A stretch of 64,000 nucleotides of DNA from Novipirellula sp052161655. Lineage in GTDB: Bacteria; Planctomycetota; Planctomycetia; Pirellulales; Pirellulaceae. The stretch covers positions 310,001 through 374,000 of the forward strand of contig NZ_CP197418.1 in assembly GCF_052161655.1 (NCBI RefSeq), given 5' to 3'. A program made the translations under genes and the position numbers. Numbering within the stretch: the stretch's first letter is position 1; each line of letters begins with the position of its first letter. Under the pieces are notes generated by a model. It was not told the DNA's origin. It saw only the letters and a list, made by a program, of their open reading frames with translations, and did not search any database. Positions 52,863 through 61,689 of the stretch are shown in pieces.

Positions 52863-55229
52863 ATGACATTTTGGCATCACCGTTCACGTTGTTTGGATCG
52901 AGTCTGCTGTGCCCTGCTGAGGTTGTGTCTGATTGGCGTCGCCGGAATCGGATCGATGGTATCGGCAGATGAGGCTCGCGAATCCGTTGATCAGGCACCA
53001 GTTGATCAGGCACCAGTTAATCAGGCACCAGTTAATCAGGCACCAGTTAATCAGGCACCAGTTAATCAGGCAGCGATTGCAACGACCGAGCAATTGATTG
53101 CCGACGTGCGGCCATCGCTGGTGACCATTCGTGTGCAAGGACGCGACGGCGATCAACTTGGGATTGGAACCGGTTTTGTGATTGATGGCAGCGGTTTGAT
53201 CGCCACCAACATGCATGTCATCGGCGAAGGTCGTCCGTTTACGGTCGAGACATCCGGCGGCCGCAAATTGCCTGTGATTGCAATCGAGGCGTCGGACTCG
53301 GCCAACGACTTGGCGATCATTCGCGTCGATGTGGGCGAGGACAACTTGTCGGCACTGACGTTGTCCGAGGGTGAACTGCCGCCGCAAGGCAAACGAATAT
53401 TGGCTTTTGGTAATCCATTGGGGCTACAAGACAGTGTGGTCGAGGGGATGGTTTCCGCGGTTCGCGAAATCAGCGGTCGCGAAATGATTCAACTCGCCAT
53501 GCCGGTGCAACCGGGCAACAGCGGAGGTCCGGTCGTAGACGAACAAGGCAACGTGCTCGGGATCGTGAACATGAAGTCCGCGGTCGACGACAATCTCGGT
53601 TTTGCCATTCCGATCGATGATTTGAAGCCATTGCGTGAGAAAACAAATCCGATCGCGATAGATCGTTGGGTGCGACTGAGCGGTCTGGATGAAAGCGACT
53701 GGGAAATTGTGCTGGGTGGATCGTGGCAGCAACGTGGGGGCGTGATCTCGGCAAGCGGAACAGGCAAAGGGTTTGGAGGCCGATCGTTGTGCTTGTCCAC
53801 CGCCGCGGAGAACGAACCCCCTTATGACATTTCCGTTTGGGTGCGACTGGACGATGAATCCGGAGCAGCGGGGATTGCGTTTCACAGCGACGGCGGAGAT
53901 CAACACTATGGTTTTTATCCGAGCAACGGCAAAATGCGATTGACCTGTTTCTTAGGTCCCACGGTCTATTCCTGGCAAGTGCTCAGTGACGTGCGGAGCA
54001 AGCACTACCTACCCGAGCAATGGAATCACTTGCGAGTTCGCGTCGAAAAAGATCGGATGAAGTGTTATGTCAATGAGCATTTGGTTGTTGAATCGACGGA
54101 TATGCAATTGACAAAGGGGCGTGTCGGGATCGTCAAATTCCGCGATACCAAGCCCGAGTTTCGTCGTTTTAATGTCGGGCCCGATCTATCTTCGCCGCCA
54201 TTGGACGATGCTGTCACTGACTGGATCGCGAGCCTGGGCAAGGGAGACATCAAGGCTGGCGAGATCGATCAATCTGACGTGGACATGTTAGCCACAAGTG
54301 GTGACGTCGTGTCGCGGGAACTAAGGCGACGGGCTGTTGAACTGGAGGAAGAAGCGAAGCAGATGAAAAATCTGGCGAGCGATGTGCTGCGAGCACCGCT
54401 GCTCGATCAGCTTGGTGAGTTGTTCGCCAAGGAGTCCGATTCGGATGCAAGTTCAACGCATCGACTGGTCAAAGGCGCGCTGTTGATCTCGGCGATCGAA
54501 AATCCGCAAGTGGATCTGGCGGCCTACGAAGCCAAGCTCGAAAGAATGGCCCGAGAGATTGCCGAAGGATTTGGGGCCGAGGATGACGAACGACAGAAAC
54601 GTCAAATCCTTGACAAGTATCTGTTCCAAGAGAATGGGTTTCATGGCGGTCGTGCCGAGTATTATCATCCCGCCAATAGCTTCTTGGATCGCGTGATCGA
54701 TGATCGCGAAGGGTTACCGATTACGTTGGCGATTTTGTACATCGATCTTGGCCGTCGGCTTGGATTGCAAATCGAAGGAATCGGATTGCCTGGACACTTT
54801 GTAGTAAAGCAAGTTTTGGAGTCGGGCCATGAGCAACTGATCGATGTGTTTGAACGTGGCGAGGACTTAAGTCAAGAAGCCACTGCTGAAATGGTTCGGC
54901 AGTTTGCCGGCCGGGAAATTGAGGATTTCGATGTTCAACCCCAAACGGACCTCGATATCTTGACTCGTGTGCTTAACAATTTGATTGGCATTGCGACACG
55001 CGACCAAGACATTGATGCGATGTTGCGTCGGACCGACATGTTTGTGACACTGCATCCGGATGAGAATCGATATCGATTCATGCGAGCTCAATTGCGAGCA
55101 ATTTCAGGCCGCACCGCAAGAGCACAGGAAGATCTTGACGAATTGCTTCGCCGCGAACCCAGTGGGATCAATGGGCTGCCAATGCAGGAACTAAGAGCTG
55201 CTTTGCAAAGTGAAACCCGAGTTCCCTGA
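52863..55229 (+). CDS. Secreted trypsin-like protease with SirB1-like domain
   Basis: Protein of 788 residues. A signal segment (LLRLCLIGVAGIGSMVSA) is followed by six tandem [V][D/N]QAP-type repeats. The trypsin/DegP-like domain (about 75-255) has a catalytic triad His118 (TNMHVI), Asp149 (SANDLAII) and Ser220 (PGNSGGP). No PDZ domain is seen. A concanavalin/DUF1080-like beta sandwich follows (about 280-440). The C-terminal 250 residues match the SirB1 transglutaminase-like fold: EYYHPANSFLDRVIDDREGL, ITLAILYIDLGRRLGLQIEG, GLPGHFVVK. It may cleave and process exported proteins. The inverted repeat at 52801 precedes it. Confidence 0.9.
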   Translation: MTFWHHRSRCLDRVCCALLRLCLIGVAGIGSMVSADEARESVDQAPVDQAPVNQAPVNQAPVNQAPVNQAAIATTEQLIADVRPSLVTIRVQGRDGDQLGIGTGFVIDGSGLIATNMHVIGEGRPFTVETSGGRKLPVIAIEASDSANDLAIIRVDVGEDNLSALTLSEGELPPQGKRILAFGNPLGLQDSVVEGMVSAVREISGREMIQLAMPVQPGNSGGPVVDEQGNVLGIVNMKSAVDDNLGFAIPIDDLKPLREKTNPIAIDRWVRLSGLDESDWEIVLGGSWQQRGGVISASGTGKGFGGRSLCLSTAAENEPPYDISVWVRLDDESGAAGIAFHSDGGDQHYGFYPSNGKMRLTCFLGPTVYSWQVLSDVRSKHYLPEQWNHLRVRVEKDRMKCYVNEHLVVESTDMQLTKGRVGIVKFRDTKPEFRRFNVGPDLSSPPLDDAVTDWIASLGKGDIKAGEIDQSDVDMLATSGDVVSRELRRRAVELEEEAKQMKNLASDVLRAPLLDQLGELFAKESDSDASSTHRLVKGALLISAIENPQVDLAAYEAKLERMAREIAEGFGAEDDERQKRQILDKYLFQENGFHGGRAEYYHPANSFLDRVIDDREGLPITLAILYIDLGRRLGLQIEGIGLPGHFVVKQVLESGHEQLIDVFERGEDLSQEATAEMVRQFAGREIEDFDVQPQTDLDILTRVLNNLIGIATRDQDIDAMLRRTDMFVTLHPDENRYRFMRAQLRAISGRTARAQEDLDELLRREPSGINGLPMQELRAALQSETRVP
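52986..53075 (+). repeat. Six tandem 15-bp repeats inside protease gene
   Basis: Six 15-bp units of the form GTTGATCAGGCACCA / GTTAATCAGGCACCA encode VDQAP, VDQAP, VNQAP (three times) and a final variant VNQAA. They lie between the signal peptide and the protease domain as a flexible linker. Near-identity of the units implies recent copy-number change, so length may vary among strains. Confidence 0.95.
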
Positions 55230-55434
55230 CGCGTCTGCTGGCAGAATCTTCTGGTTGCCTTCGTCCGAAGTGGGCTTTACGTCACAATTGTGGACATTAT
55301 CGGACAGGTCGAGTGTCCGTTCGAAGAATCTAAGTCCGGTTGAAGCACACGTTCGTTACAATATCATGGAGGGGTATCGAATCCCAACGATTTTCTCGGA
55401 CCGCGTGCTGACTCCATACACACTGATGTTTGAC

Positions 55435-55809
55435 ATGAAGTCCACCAATCCAAGCAAGCGAAAGCAAACTTTGAAACAAACGGTTAACGATGCCGAAAAT
55501 CGTTCAAACACCCCTGATCAATCAGACAATCAAAATGGAAGTGAAGTCAATGATCAGGGGAAAGGTCGACGTGCAGAGGTTGGTAACCGTCGTGGTATAG
55601 TGGAACGAGCAACCGAGGGGCTGGTCCGTTTGGAACTTCAGCGTCGGCGTCGAGCATTGCTGCGATGGTTTCTCGCCATCTGTGTGGTGCTCGGGATTGG
55701 ATACGCCATTCATACGGCGCTAAGCTCATGGTTGGGCATGGATCCGATCACCCACGTTTGGGAATTGATCCGAGTCCGCCTGCCGCTTGGTCCACCTGCC
55801 TCTCGATAG
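55435..55809 (+). CDS. Hypothetical single-pass membrane protein
   Basis: Protein of 124 residues from ATG 55435 (an ATG at 55426 is equally possible). A polar, Asn/Gln-rich N-terminus precedes a basic segment (GLVRLELQRRRRALLRW) and one transmembrane helix (FLAICVVLGIGYAIHTAL). The open frame extends back to 55210 as GTG but overlaps the protease stop and adds unlikely residues. No family recognised. Confidence 0.55.
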   Translation: MKSTNPSKRKQTLKQTVNDAENRSNTPDQSDNQNGSEVNDQGKGRRAEVGNRRGIVERATEGLVRLELQRRRRALLRWFLAICVVLGIGYAIHTALSSWLGMDPITHVWELIRVRLPLGPPASR

Positions 55810-55854
55810 GACACCATAGGTGAATCCCAAGAGTTCACTGACACGCGAATCTCG

Positions 55855-56250
55855 TTAGCGTCGGCGAGGTGGTTGTTGTGGGTAGTAATGCGAGGTGTTT
55901 TGGAAGGTGGCTGCTTGCGAAGCCGCCCCGATGCCGGTCGTCAACCGTTCACGGATTTGATTGTCGACGATTTCCGCTACCTGTTGCTGGCTAATCAAGC
56001 TTTGCCGCTGTGAGTCAGCGTAATAGGAGGGGCGCGTCCGTGCAGCATAATCGTTGTAGATTTGAGCAGGACGTACGAACGAATAGTAGTTGGGTAGTCC
56101 GGTTCCGTTGTATTGGTTGTACAGCAAATACGGACTAAACGTCGGCCGAGCTGGATAATAGTGAGCCGGTTGCTGAGCGCTCGCATCAGCGGCGCTGCTA
56201 AAAAGCAAGAATCCAGCAGAGACACAAACGGCAAGATAGAATTTGTTCAT
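55855..56250 (-). CDS. Secreted Tyr/Gln-rich protein
   Basis: Protein of 131 residues from ATG 56250, which opens a signal peptide (FYLAVCVSAGFLLFSSAADA). The mature part is rich in Tyr, Gln, Ser and Pro (YYPARPTFSPYLLYNQYNGT) and ends YYPQQPPRRR. It is likely exported and loosely folded or surface-bound. The longer frame to 56343 adds a different N-terminus and is less likely. Function unknown. Confidence 0.6.
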   Translation of the reverse strand: MNKFYLAVCVSAGFLLFSSAADASAQQPAHYYPARPTFSPYLLYNQYNGTGLPNYYSFVRPAQIYNDYAARTRPSYYADSQRQSLISQQQVAEIVDNQIRERLTTGIGAASQAATFQNTSHYYPQQPPRRR

Positions 56251-56556
56251 TGCTATCAAAGCTACGTAAAGAGGAGTCGGAATGACGACAGAGCATTTGC
56301 CGACGATTCGTTCGAGTTTTGGTACGAGGTCATCTATCGTCAATCGACCTTCGGCTACATCGGTGTTTTCCGGAGGGCCGAGGTCAGATGGGCAAGAGAC
56401 AATCGTCCGCTATTACGATTGTAGTGACTGGGGGCGATTTTCGTTCAGCGAAAAGTTGCCCGGCCGGTAGATAGCATTCCGCCCGAATGCTTTTTGGGAA
56501 CGATTTGTGGGATTCCCTACGGTCTACTGGATGGGCGTTGGATCACGTTTGGCGAC
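56251..56556. other. Intergenic region with one terminator-like hairpin
   Basis: 306 bp between the secreted protein start and the end of the glycan operon. Besides the hairpin at 56473-56495, nothing is recognised. It should hold the promoter of the minus-strand gene at 55855 and the end of the glycan operon transcript. Confidence 0.45.
56473..56495 (+). terminator. Hairpin with T-run near end of glycan operon
   Basis: AGCATTC, loop CGCCC and GAATGCT are followed by T residues on the plus strand. It lies about 60 bp past the end of the minus-strand glycan operon. The T-run favours the plus strand, where no upstream gene is near, so its role is uncertain; the stem alone could still act on the operon transcript. 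Confidence 0.4.
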
Positions 56557-57675
56557 TTAGAGATTGATCGGGCCGTCGCCATCGCCGCGGTTAATGTAGT
56601 AGTGATCTGTATTCACGTTTGCCGCATCGATTTGGCGTGTGAGTGCCCTGGAGCTCGCAAACAAATAGTTCGAGGGACCGCTGAGATAGCCTGCGGTCTG
56701 GAACCCTTTGCACCAGTCGCGATGTGCTTGATTCGAAACGATTAGGTCAACCCCTCGTTCTGTTAAGAATTGGGTAGCCGCCTGGACAAGCCGACTAGAA
56801 TTTTCCGGAGTGGCGAGGGCGTCAACGACCGATCCGACACGCAACGTGCCAAATTGCTTGTGGCCAGACATCAATGTATTGATGACGACCATCCATCCGA
56901 TGACGCCGCTTGCATCTGAGAGTTTTAGGCGGAGGAATCGGGGATCCGTTGTTGGGTACAATCGCTGCAAGACTTGAGTGTCTCGAACCGCGATCATTCC
57001 ATAATGCTCTTTACAGTCTGCCCAAACTTGATCGGCCCACGATGTAAATTGATCGACTTGCTCGATCTTCACACTCGCTTGGTTGGCGGGTGTGCTGTGG
57101 CGAATGCGTTGAGCGACGTTGGCTGCGATCCAGCCCAACCCAGAGAACGCAGCAGCATCAAGTATGATTCGCCGTAGCGGTGTGCGTCTCAGGAAGCGAA
57201 TGTTGCGGCAAAACTTAAATGGATGAACCACTTTGAAAAAGAAGGGAATCGAAGAGATTCGCCATCCACCTGCCTTGAACAATTGTGCAACCGCTTCGCC
57301 TTCGCCTCCAATTCCCATACCAAAGAGCAGTTTCTGTTTGCTCAGTGAATTGAATAGTATCTCCACTCCCAAATTCGCATGGGCGCGATCAATGATTCCT
57401 TCGGAGATAGGCAAACGCAGATCGGCAATGGGGACGACATTGTCTCCGATCTTAAATGCTTGGTGTTTTAAGATATAGCCGCCACGCACTTCCTCGGCGT
57501 GATCTAACGCCACGTAATAGCGTTGATTTGGCAACTGCTCGCCCAACGGAGGCAACCAGTTGGGGATGGTTTGATCGGGATACTGCATTTCAATGCCACC
57601 GGCTTTTAACCGTGCATTGAATGCTTTGACCGCATCAACGTGATCGTTCGTAAACTCCGTGATTTGATAGGACAT
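56557..57675 (-). CDS. GNAT-like acyltransferase of glycan operon
   Basis: Protein of 372 residues. Two segments look like GNAT-type folds: the N-terminal ITEFTNDHVDAVKAFNARLK with RRGGYILKHQAF-like strands, and a later half with GVIGWMVVINTLMSG and LVQAATQFLTERGVDLIVSN. No signal peptide or membrane segment. It is last in the operon, 3 nt after the SDR gene, directly following KAS III/ACP genes, so transfer of an acyl group from the ACP to an amino sugar is a reasonable inference. FemAB-like proteins are an alternative. Confidence 0.65.
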   Translation of the reverse strand: MSYQITEFTNDHVDAVKAFNARLKAGGIEMQYPDQTIPNWLPPLGEQLPNQRYYVALDHAEEVRGGYILKHQAFKIGDNVVPIADLRLPISEGIIDRAHANLGVEILFNSLSKQKLLFGMGIGGEGEAVAQLFKAGGWRISSIPFFFKVVHPFKFCRNIRFLRRTPLRRIILDAAAFSGLGWIAANVAQRIRHSTPANQASVKIEQVDQFTSWADQVWADCKEHYGMIAVRDTQVLQRLYPTTDPRFLRLKLSDASGVIGWMVVINTLMSGHKQFGTLRVGSVVDALATPENSSRLVQAATQFLTERGVDLIVSNQAHRDWCKGFQTAGYLSGPSNYLFASSRALTRQIDAANVNTDHYYINRGDGDGPINL

Positions 57676-57678
57676 CGG

Positions 57679-58425
57679 TTATGCTGAGTAACCGCCGTCA
57701 ACGATCAAGGTTTGTCCGGTGATCCAAGCCGCGTCTTGTCCCCCGAGGAAAGCGACTGCTTTGGCGACGTCTTCGGGGCGTCCAAAGCCGAGCGGATAAG
57801 TCGATTCAAGCTGTTCCACTTGGGATGGAGCATACATGGCAAACATACGGTCAGTCATCTCGGTACGAACGATTCCGGGTGCAACAGCATTGACTCGTAT
57901 TTTTTTAGCGGCAAGCTCCAGTGCGATCGCACGGGTGAACGCGATCACGGCTCCTTTGCTTGCAGCATAAAGACTCATGCCTGGCGCTCCTTTGAGTGCC
58001 GCGACTGACGCCATATTCACGATCGCACTGCCCTCGCCGAGCAATCGTAAGCAGGCACGCGTGTACATCGCCAGTGCGACGACGTTCAAGTCCATCATCT
58101 CCGCTGCGGTATTGGACTTTTGAATCTGTAGCGGCGAAATGAGCTCTTTGCCGGCATTGTTGACCAGCAAGTCAATTCGTGGGTGTAGTGATCGGATTTC
58201 ATTTACATGGGTTTTAACCGAGGCTTCATCCGTCACATCGCAAGGAAAAACGGATGCAGTGCCCCCCGCAGATTGAATTTCCGATTGAAGTTGAGTAAGC
58301 AGCTCATGTCGACGTGCAACCAGCAATGGATGCATTCCGCGCCGCGCCAGCTCAAGGGCAACAGCCCTGCCGATTCCAGTCGATGCACCAGTGACGAGGG
58401 CGGTTGGCGATTGATTTTCAGACAT
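57679..58425 (-). CDS. SDR (3-oxoacyl-ACP reductase-like) of glycan operon
   Basis: Protein of 248 residues, a complete classical SDR: TALVTGASTGIGRAVALELA (nucleotide binding), VNNAGKELI, Ser in NMASVAALKG, and Tyr/Lys in LYAASKGAVIAFTRAIALEL, with the end ITGQTLIVDGGYSA. This is the FabG pattern. It lies between the KAS III gene (6 nt) and the GNAT gene (3 nt), so it most likely reduces the beta-keto acyl-ACP made by the KAS III protein, giving a 3-hydroxyacyl-ACP. Confidence 0.92.
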   Translation of the reverse strand: MSENQSPTALVTGASTGIGRAVALELARRGMHPLLVARRHELLTQLQSEIQSAGGTASVFPCDVTDEASVKTHVNEIRSLHPRIDLLVNNAGKELISPLQIQKSNTAAEMMDLNVVALAMYTRACLRLLGEGSAIVNMASVAALKGAPGMSLYAASKGAVIAFTRAIALELAAKKIRVNAVAPGIVRTEMTDRMFAMYAPSQVEQLESTYPLGFGRPEDVAKAVAFLGGQDAAWITGQTLIVDGGYSA

Positions 58426-58431
58426 CGAGAT

Positions 58432-59445
58432 TCAGTTCCAGTGCATTTCACATGCGGCCCACGAGTAGCCGACACCGAAGCCAACTAAGACTAAGCGATT
58501 TCCCGACTGAATTGCTCCCTTTTCCACAGCGCGAGCCAGCGCGATCGGGATGCTCGATGATACCGTGTTGCCGATATCCTGGACATCGATAACCATCTTT
58601 TCAGCTGGGATCTTTCCTCGTTTGGCAAGATGCTCGAGCATGTATTGGTTTGCTTGGTGGTAGACGAAGTAATCGACATCGTCGGTCGTTAATTCAGATT
58701 TGGCCATCAACGCCTTGACGACTTTCGGTACCGAAGTGATCGCAAAGGTAAAGATAGCTGGTCCATCCATGAACAGGTTTTCCGAGGTGCGAGTGCAACC
58801 TGCTTCGTCGGTGATTTCTTCGCAAGGGGTTTGGCGTTTTGGATTTCGGGTTCCTCCGTCTGGCACAATTAGATTTTCGGCACCCTTGCCATCGGTACCC
58901 ACCACAAACTCACCAATTCTACCTGCGCCACTACTTTCACCGATCAGGGTTGCCGCCGCGCCATCACCGAACAAAGTTCGCACGGTCCGATCGCGCGGAT
59001 GGATATATTTATTGTAGGTATCCGCAGTGATCAACAACACATTCCGCGCGGCACCGCTGAGCACAAGTGATTTGGCGATTTGAAGGCCATAGACGAACCC
59101 GGAACAGCCTAAGTTGAAATCAAAGGCGCCGACGTGTTTGCCCAATCCCAGTCGTTGCTGCAAGATGCAAGCACCCGAAGGCAAGAAGAAGTCGGGTGAT
59201 TGTGTGCAATAGACAATGTAATCGACCTCACCGCGTGGAACGATTTCTTGCTCAAGCAATTTCGTTGCTGCTGCATAACCAAGATCACTCGCAGTTTCAT
59301 CTTCGGCAGCGATATGACGAGCGTCGATTCCCGACTTAGCGTAGATGTCATCCATTCGCCAATCGGGGTTTTCACGCTGTAAGTCTGCATTGGTTTCAAT
59401 CTTCTCTGGAAGATGATACGCGATTCCTAGAATGGCGATGTGCAT
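58432..59445 (-). CDS. 3-oxoacyl-ACP synthase III (KAS III) of glycan operon
   Basis: Protein of 337 residues with the KAS III triad: Cys114 in NLGCSGFVYG, His263 in VYHQANQYML and Asn293 in IGNTVSSSIP. LFGDGAAATLIGE is also typical. It condenses a CoA-bound starter with malonyl-ACP. It starts 2 nt after the ACP stop, and SDR follows, so it is dedicated to this pathway and not to general fatty-acid synthesis, where fabD/fabG/acpP would be adjacent. A small acyl chain such as acetoacetyl is expected; chain length is not known. Confidence 0.92.
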   Translation of the reverse strand: MHIAILGIAYHLPEKIETNADLQRENPDWRMDDIYAKSGIDARHIAAEDETASDLGYAAATKLLEQEIVPRGEVDYIVYCTQSPDFFLPSGACILQQRLGLGKHVGAFDFNLGCSGFVYGLQIAKSLVLSGAARNVLLITADTYNKYIHPRDRTVRTLFGDGAAATLIGESSGAGRIGEFVVGTDGKGAENLIVPDGGTRNPKRQTPCEEITDEAGCTRTSENLFMDGPAIFTFAITSVPKVVKALMAKSELTTDDVDYFVYHQANQYMLEHLAKRGKIPAEKMVIDVQDIGNTVSSSIPIALARAVEKGAIQSGNRLVLVGFGVGYSWAACEMHWN

Positions 59446-59447
59446 CG

Positions 59448-59687
59448 TTAGTCCTCGAGTGCGTTGCGAGCTTTGAGACGGGTGACCAGTTCGTCGATCG
59501 AATTGAATGTTCGAAGGTCTTCATCGTCAACCGAGACTTCAAGCACATCGTCGATTGTAGCGATCATCGACAAATGGCCTACGGAGTCCCATTCTTTCAC
59601 GGTATTCGGGGTGTCGTCCATCGACAGCGAATTGGGGTCACGTCCGAGCACATCACACAGTTCGTTTAAAAAGTCTTCGGTGGTCAT
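59448..59687 (-). CDS. Acyl carrier protein of glycan operon
   Basis: Protein of 79 residues, mostly acidic, with the phosphopantetheine site EWDSVGHLSM at Ser35. The four-helix pattern (TTEDFLNELCDVLG, DDEDLRTFNSIDELV) fits ACPs of specialised pathways. It is 2 nt upstream of KAS III. It would carry the growing acyl group for the KAS III, SDR and GNAT proteins that follow. Confidence 0.93.
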   Translation of the reverse strand: MTTEDFLNELCDVLGRDPNSLSMDDTPNTVKEWDSVGHLSMIATIDDVLEVSVDDEDLRTFNSIDELVTRLKARNALED

Positions 59688-59742
59688 CGTGTCGCAATCT
59701 CCGAGTGAGGGTGAAAGAAAAGCTTGTAACTAAGACAGAGCA

Positions 59743-60399
59743 CTATTTCGGAAACGATGTCTCGTGTTGCAGGTCGCGAGAGACGGATGTTTCAGCAGTA
59801 GTGAAAATTGCTTTGACGGTTCGAAACAGGATCACAATGTCGAACCAGAGTGATTGTTTGGCAATATATTGTTTCGAAAGGGCGACCTTGGTTGGCAGGA
59901 TTCGTCGACAATATTCCTCTTCGGGGTCCTTGGCGTTTGCCAAGATCTCCGACTCATGGCGAAATTCGAGCGTTGCTAGATCGGTGATCCCCGGTCGGAC
60001 TTGTAGGATGATTGCGTAGTCATCACGAAACATATCAACATATTTGGCGACTTCGGGACGAGGTCCCACAAAACTCATCTCGCCTTTTAGCACATTGAGT
60101 AGTTGAGGTAACTCGTCAAGTTTTGTTTTACGCAGTACGTTACCGATCCAAGTGATTCGCTTGTCGGCACCCACCGTGATTTGCGGTCCCTGCTCGGGTG
60201 CATTCTGGATCATGCTGCGAAATTTGTAGATCTGGAACGGCTTGAAATCACGCCCGATTCGCGTCTGAAGAAAAAACGCCGGGCCAGTGGATGTGCATCG
60301 CACGAGGATGGCGATCATGATCATAAGCGGCGCGAGAAGAAAGATCGCGGTTGCTGATACGATAATGTCGAAGATTCGTTTTGCGATCAATGGAGTCAA
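59743..60399 (-). CDS. Priming sugar transferase (undecaprenyl-phosphate glycosyl-1-P transferase)
   Basis: Protein of 218 residues, the short form containing only the catalytic part: KRIFDIIVSATAIFLLAPLM (membrane re-entrant helix), RCTSTGPAFFLQTRIGRDFK, QIYKFRSM, GNVLRKTKLDELPQLLNVLK and MSFVGPRPEVAKYV. It transfers a sugar phosphate to undecaprenyl phosphate and starts assembly of a surface glycan. It lies between the ACP and the aminotransferase, indicating that the acyl/amino sugar may be built here. Confidence 0.95.
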   Translation of the reverse strand: MTPLIAKRIFDIIVSATAIFLLAPLMIMIAILVRCTSTGPAFFLQTRIGRDFKPFQIYKFRSMIQNAPEQGPQITVGADKRITWIGNVLRKTKLDELPQLLNVLKGEMSFVGPRPEVAKYVDMFRDDYAIILQVRPGITDLATLEFRHESEILANAKDPEEEYCRRILPTKVALSKQYIAKQSLWFDIVILFRTVKAIFTTAETSVSRDLQHETSFPK

Positions 60400-60429
60400 T
60401 CAGTCGGTGACAAGGCGTGCCTACGGATT

Positions 60430-61689
60430 CTAGCTCGCAAACTTTGTGCACAGCTTGCGAACTGTATTCACCACGTGGTTCAATTCCGCACCGGTGATTC
60501 CTGGGAACAACGGCAAGCTGATCAAACGCTCCCATTGCGCCGTCGCAACGGGTAGGTCGTTGGCTGTCCAGCCAAAGTTTTCTTGATAGTAGGTGTGCAG
60601 ATGCAGCGGACGCCAATGCACCGAATAGCCTACTTTCTCGCTGCGAAGTTGATCGATAAATTCATTTCGAGAGATCGACAATTTGTCTAGCCGCAGTTTG
60701 ATGGGATAGAGGTGCCAGGAATGTAGTCGGTTTTCAGGCCACGCTGGTAGTTCGATTTCGGCGATGTCAGCGAAGTGATCGCTATAGAATTTGGCGATGT
60801 TTTCTCGTTGCAAGCGAAGTTCTTCACTGCGTCTCAGTTGGACGATTCCGATCGATGCGGCGATGTCAGTCAAGTTGTACTTATAACCTGGCGCGATGAT
60901 GCGATAGTCCCACGATCCCGTGCCGCTATATCGTTTCCAAGCATCATTGGACAATCCGTGCAGCGACATTTGACGGATGCGGTCTGCTAGTTGCGGGTCA
61001 TTGGTGACCGCCATGCCACCTTCCCCCGTCGTGATCGTTTTGTTTGTGTAAAACGAGAAACAGGTAACCGACGCGGTGTCTTGTCCGCACTGGATCCACG
61101 GACTCGAGGGATTGGTTCGCATTGCAGCTGGAAACGCATGGGCAGCATCTTCGACGACCCACAAATTGTTCCGTTTCGCAAACGCCTTGACCGCCGTCAT
61201 GTCCATCATCGCGCCACCCACGTGGACGGGGATAATGCCGACGGGTTGGAGTGGTTCGTCCAGCGGCAAGCTTCCCTGTTTGAGTTGCTGAAGCTTGTTC
61301 TCCGCATCCGTTAAGTCCATATTCAGACTGATCGGGTCGCAGTCCACCAGGATCGGAATCGCGCCTTGGTAGCGGATGATTTCGGCAGTTGATGCAAACG
61401 TCACTGTCGGAACGAGCACAGCCTGACCAGGCTGTAGTCCTAATGCTTCCACCGCAAGGTGTAGCGCCGCAGTACACGAATTGACGGCGATCGCGTGTTT
61501 AGCTTGCACTGCTTCGGAAAAGCTTTCCTCGAATTGTTGGACACGCGGACCGCTCGTTAACCAGCCCGAGCGAAGGCAAGAAACGACATTGTCGATTTCC
61601 TCCTCGGTGATCGAGGGGCGGAAATAGGGCACCGTTGTTTGCGTGTCTGACGGTGATTTCGAAGGAGAAGCTTCCATATGTATTGTCAT
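60430..61689 (-). CDS. DegT/DnrJ/EryC1/StrS aminotransferase
   Basis: Protein of 419 residues. The start is PYFRPSITEEEIDNVVSCLR; substrate and cofactor motifs are VPTVTFASTAEIIRYQGA and VVEDAAHAFPAAM (Asp181), with the PLP Lys217 in FSFYTNKTITTGEGG. It forms an amino sugar from a nucleotide-linked keto sugar (perosamine- or ArnB-like). Its start overlaps the PaaK stop by one base (TGATG). It feeds the priming transferase downstream. Confidence 0.93.
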   Translation of the reverse strand: MTIHMEASPSKSPSDTQTTVPYFRPSITEEEIDNVVSCLRSGWLTSGPRVQQFEESFSEAVQAKHAIAVNSCTAALHLAVEALGLQPGQAVLVPTVTFASTAEIIRYQGAIPILVDCDPISLNMDLTDAENKLQQLKQGSLPLDEPLQPVGIIPVHVGGAMMDMTAVKAFAKRNNLWVVEDAAHAFPAAMRTNPSSPWIQCGQDTASVTCFSFYTNKTITTGEGGMAVTNDPQLADRIRQMSLHGLSNDAWKRYSGTGSWDYRIIAPGYKYNLTDIAASIGIVQLRRSEELRLQRENIAKFYSDHFADIAEIELPAWPENRLHSWHLYPIKLRLDKLSISRNEFIDQLRSEKVGYSVHWRPLHLHTYYQENFGWTANDLPVATAQWERLISLPLFPGITGAELNHVVNTVRKLCTKFAS

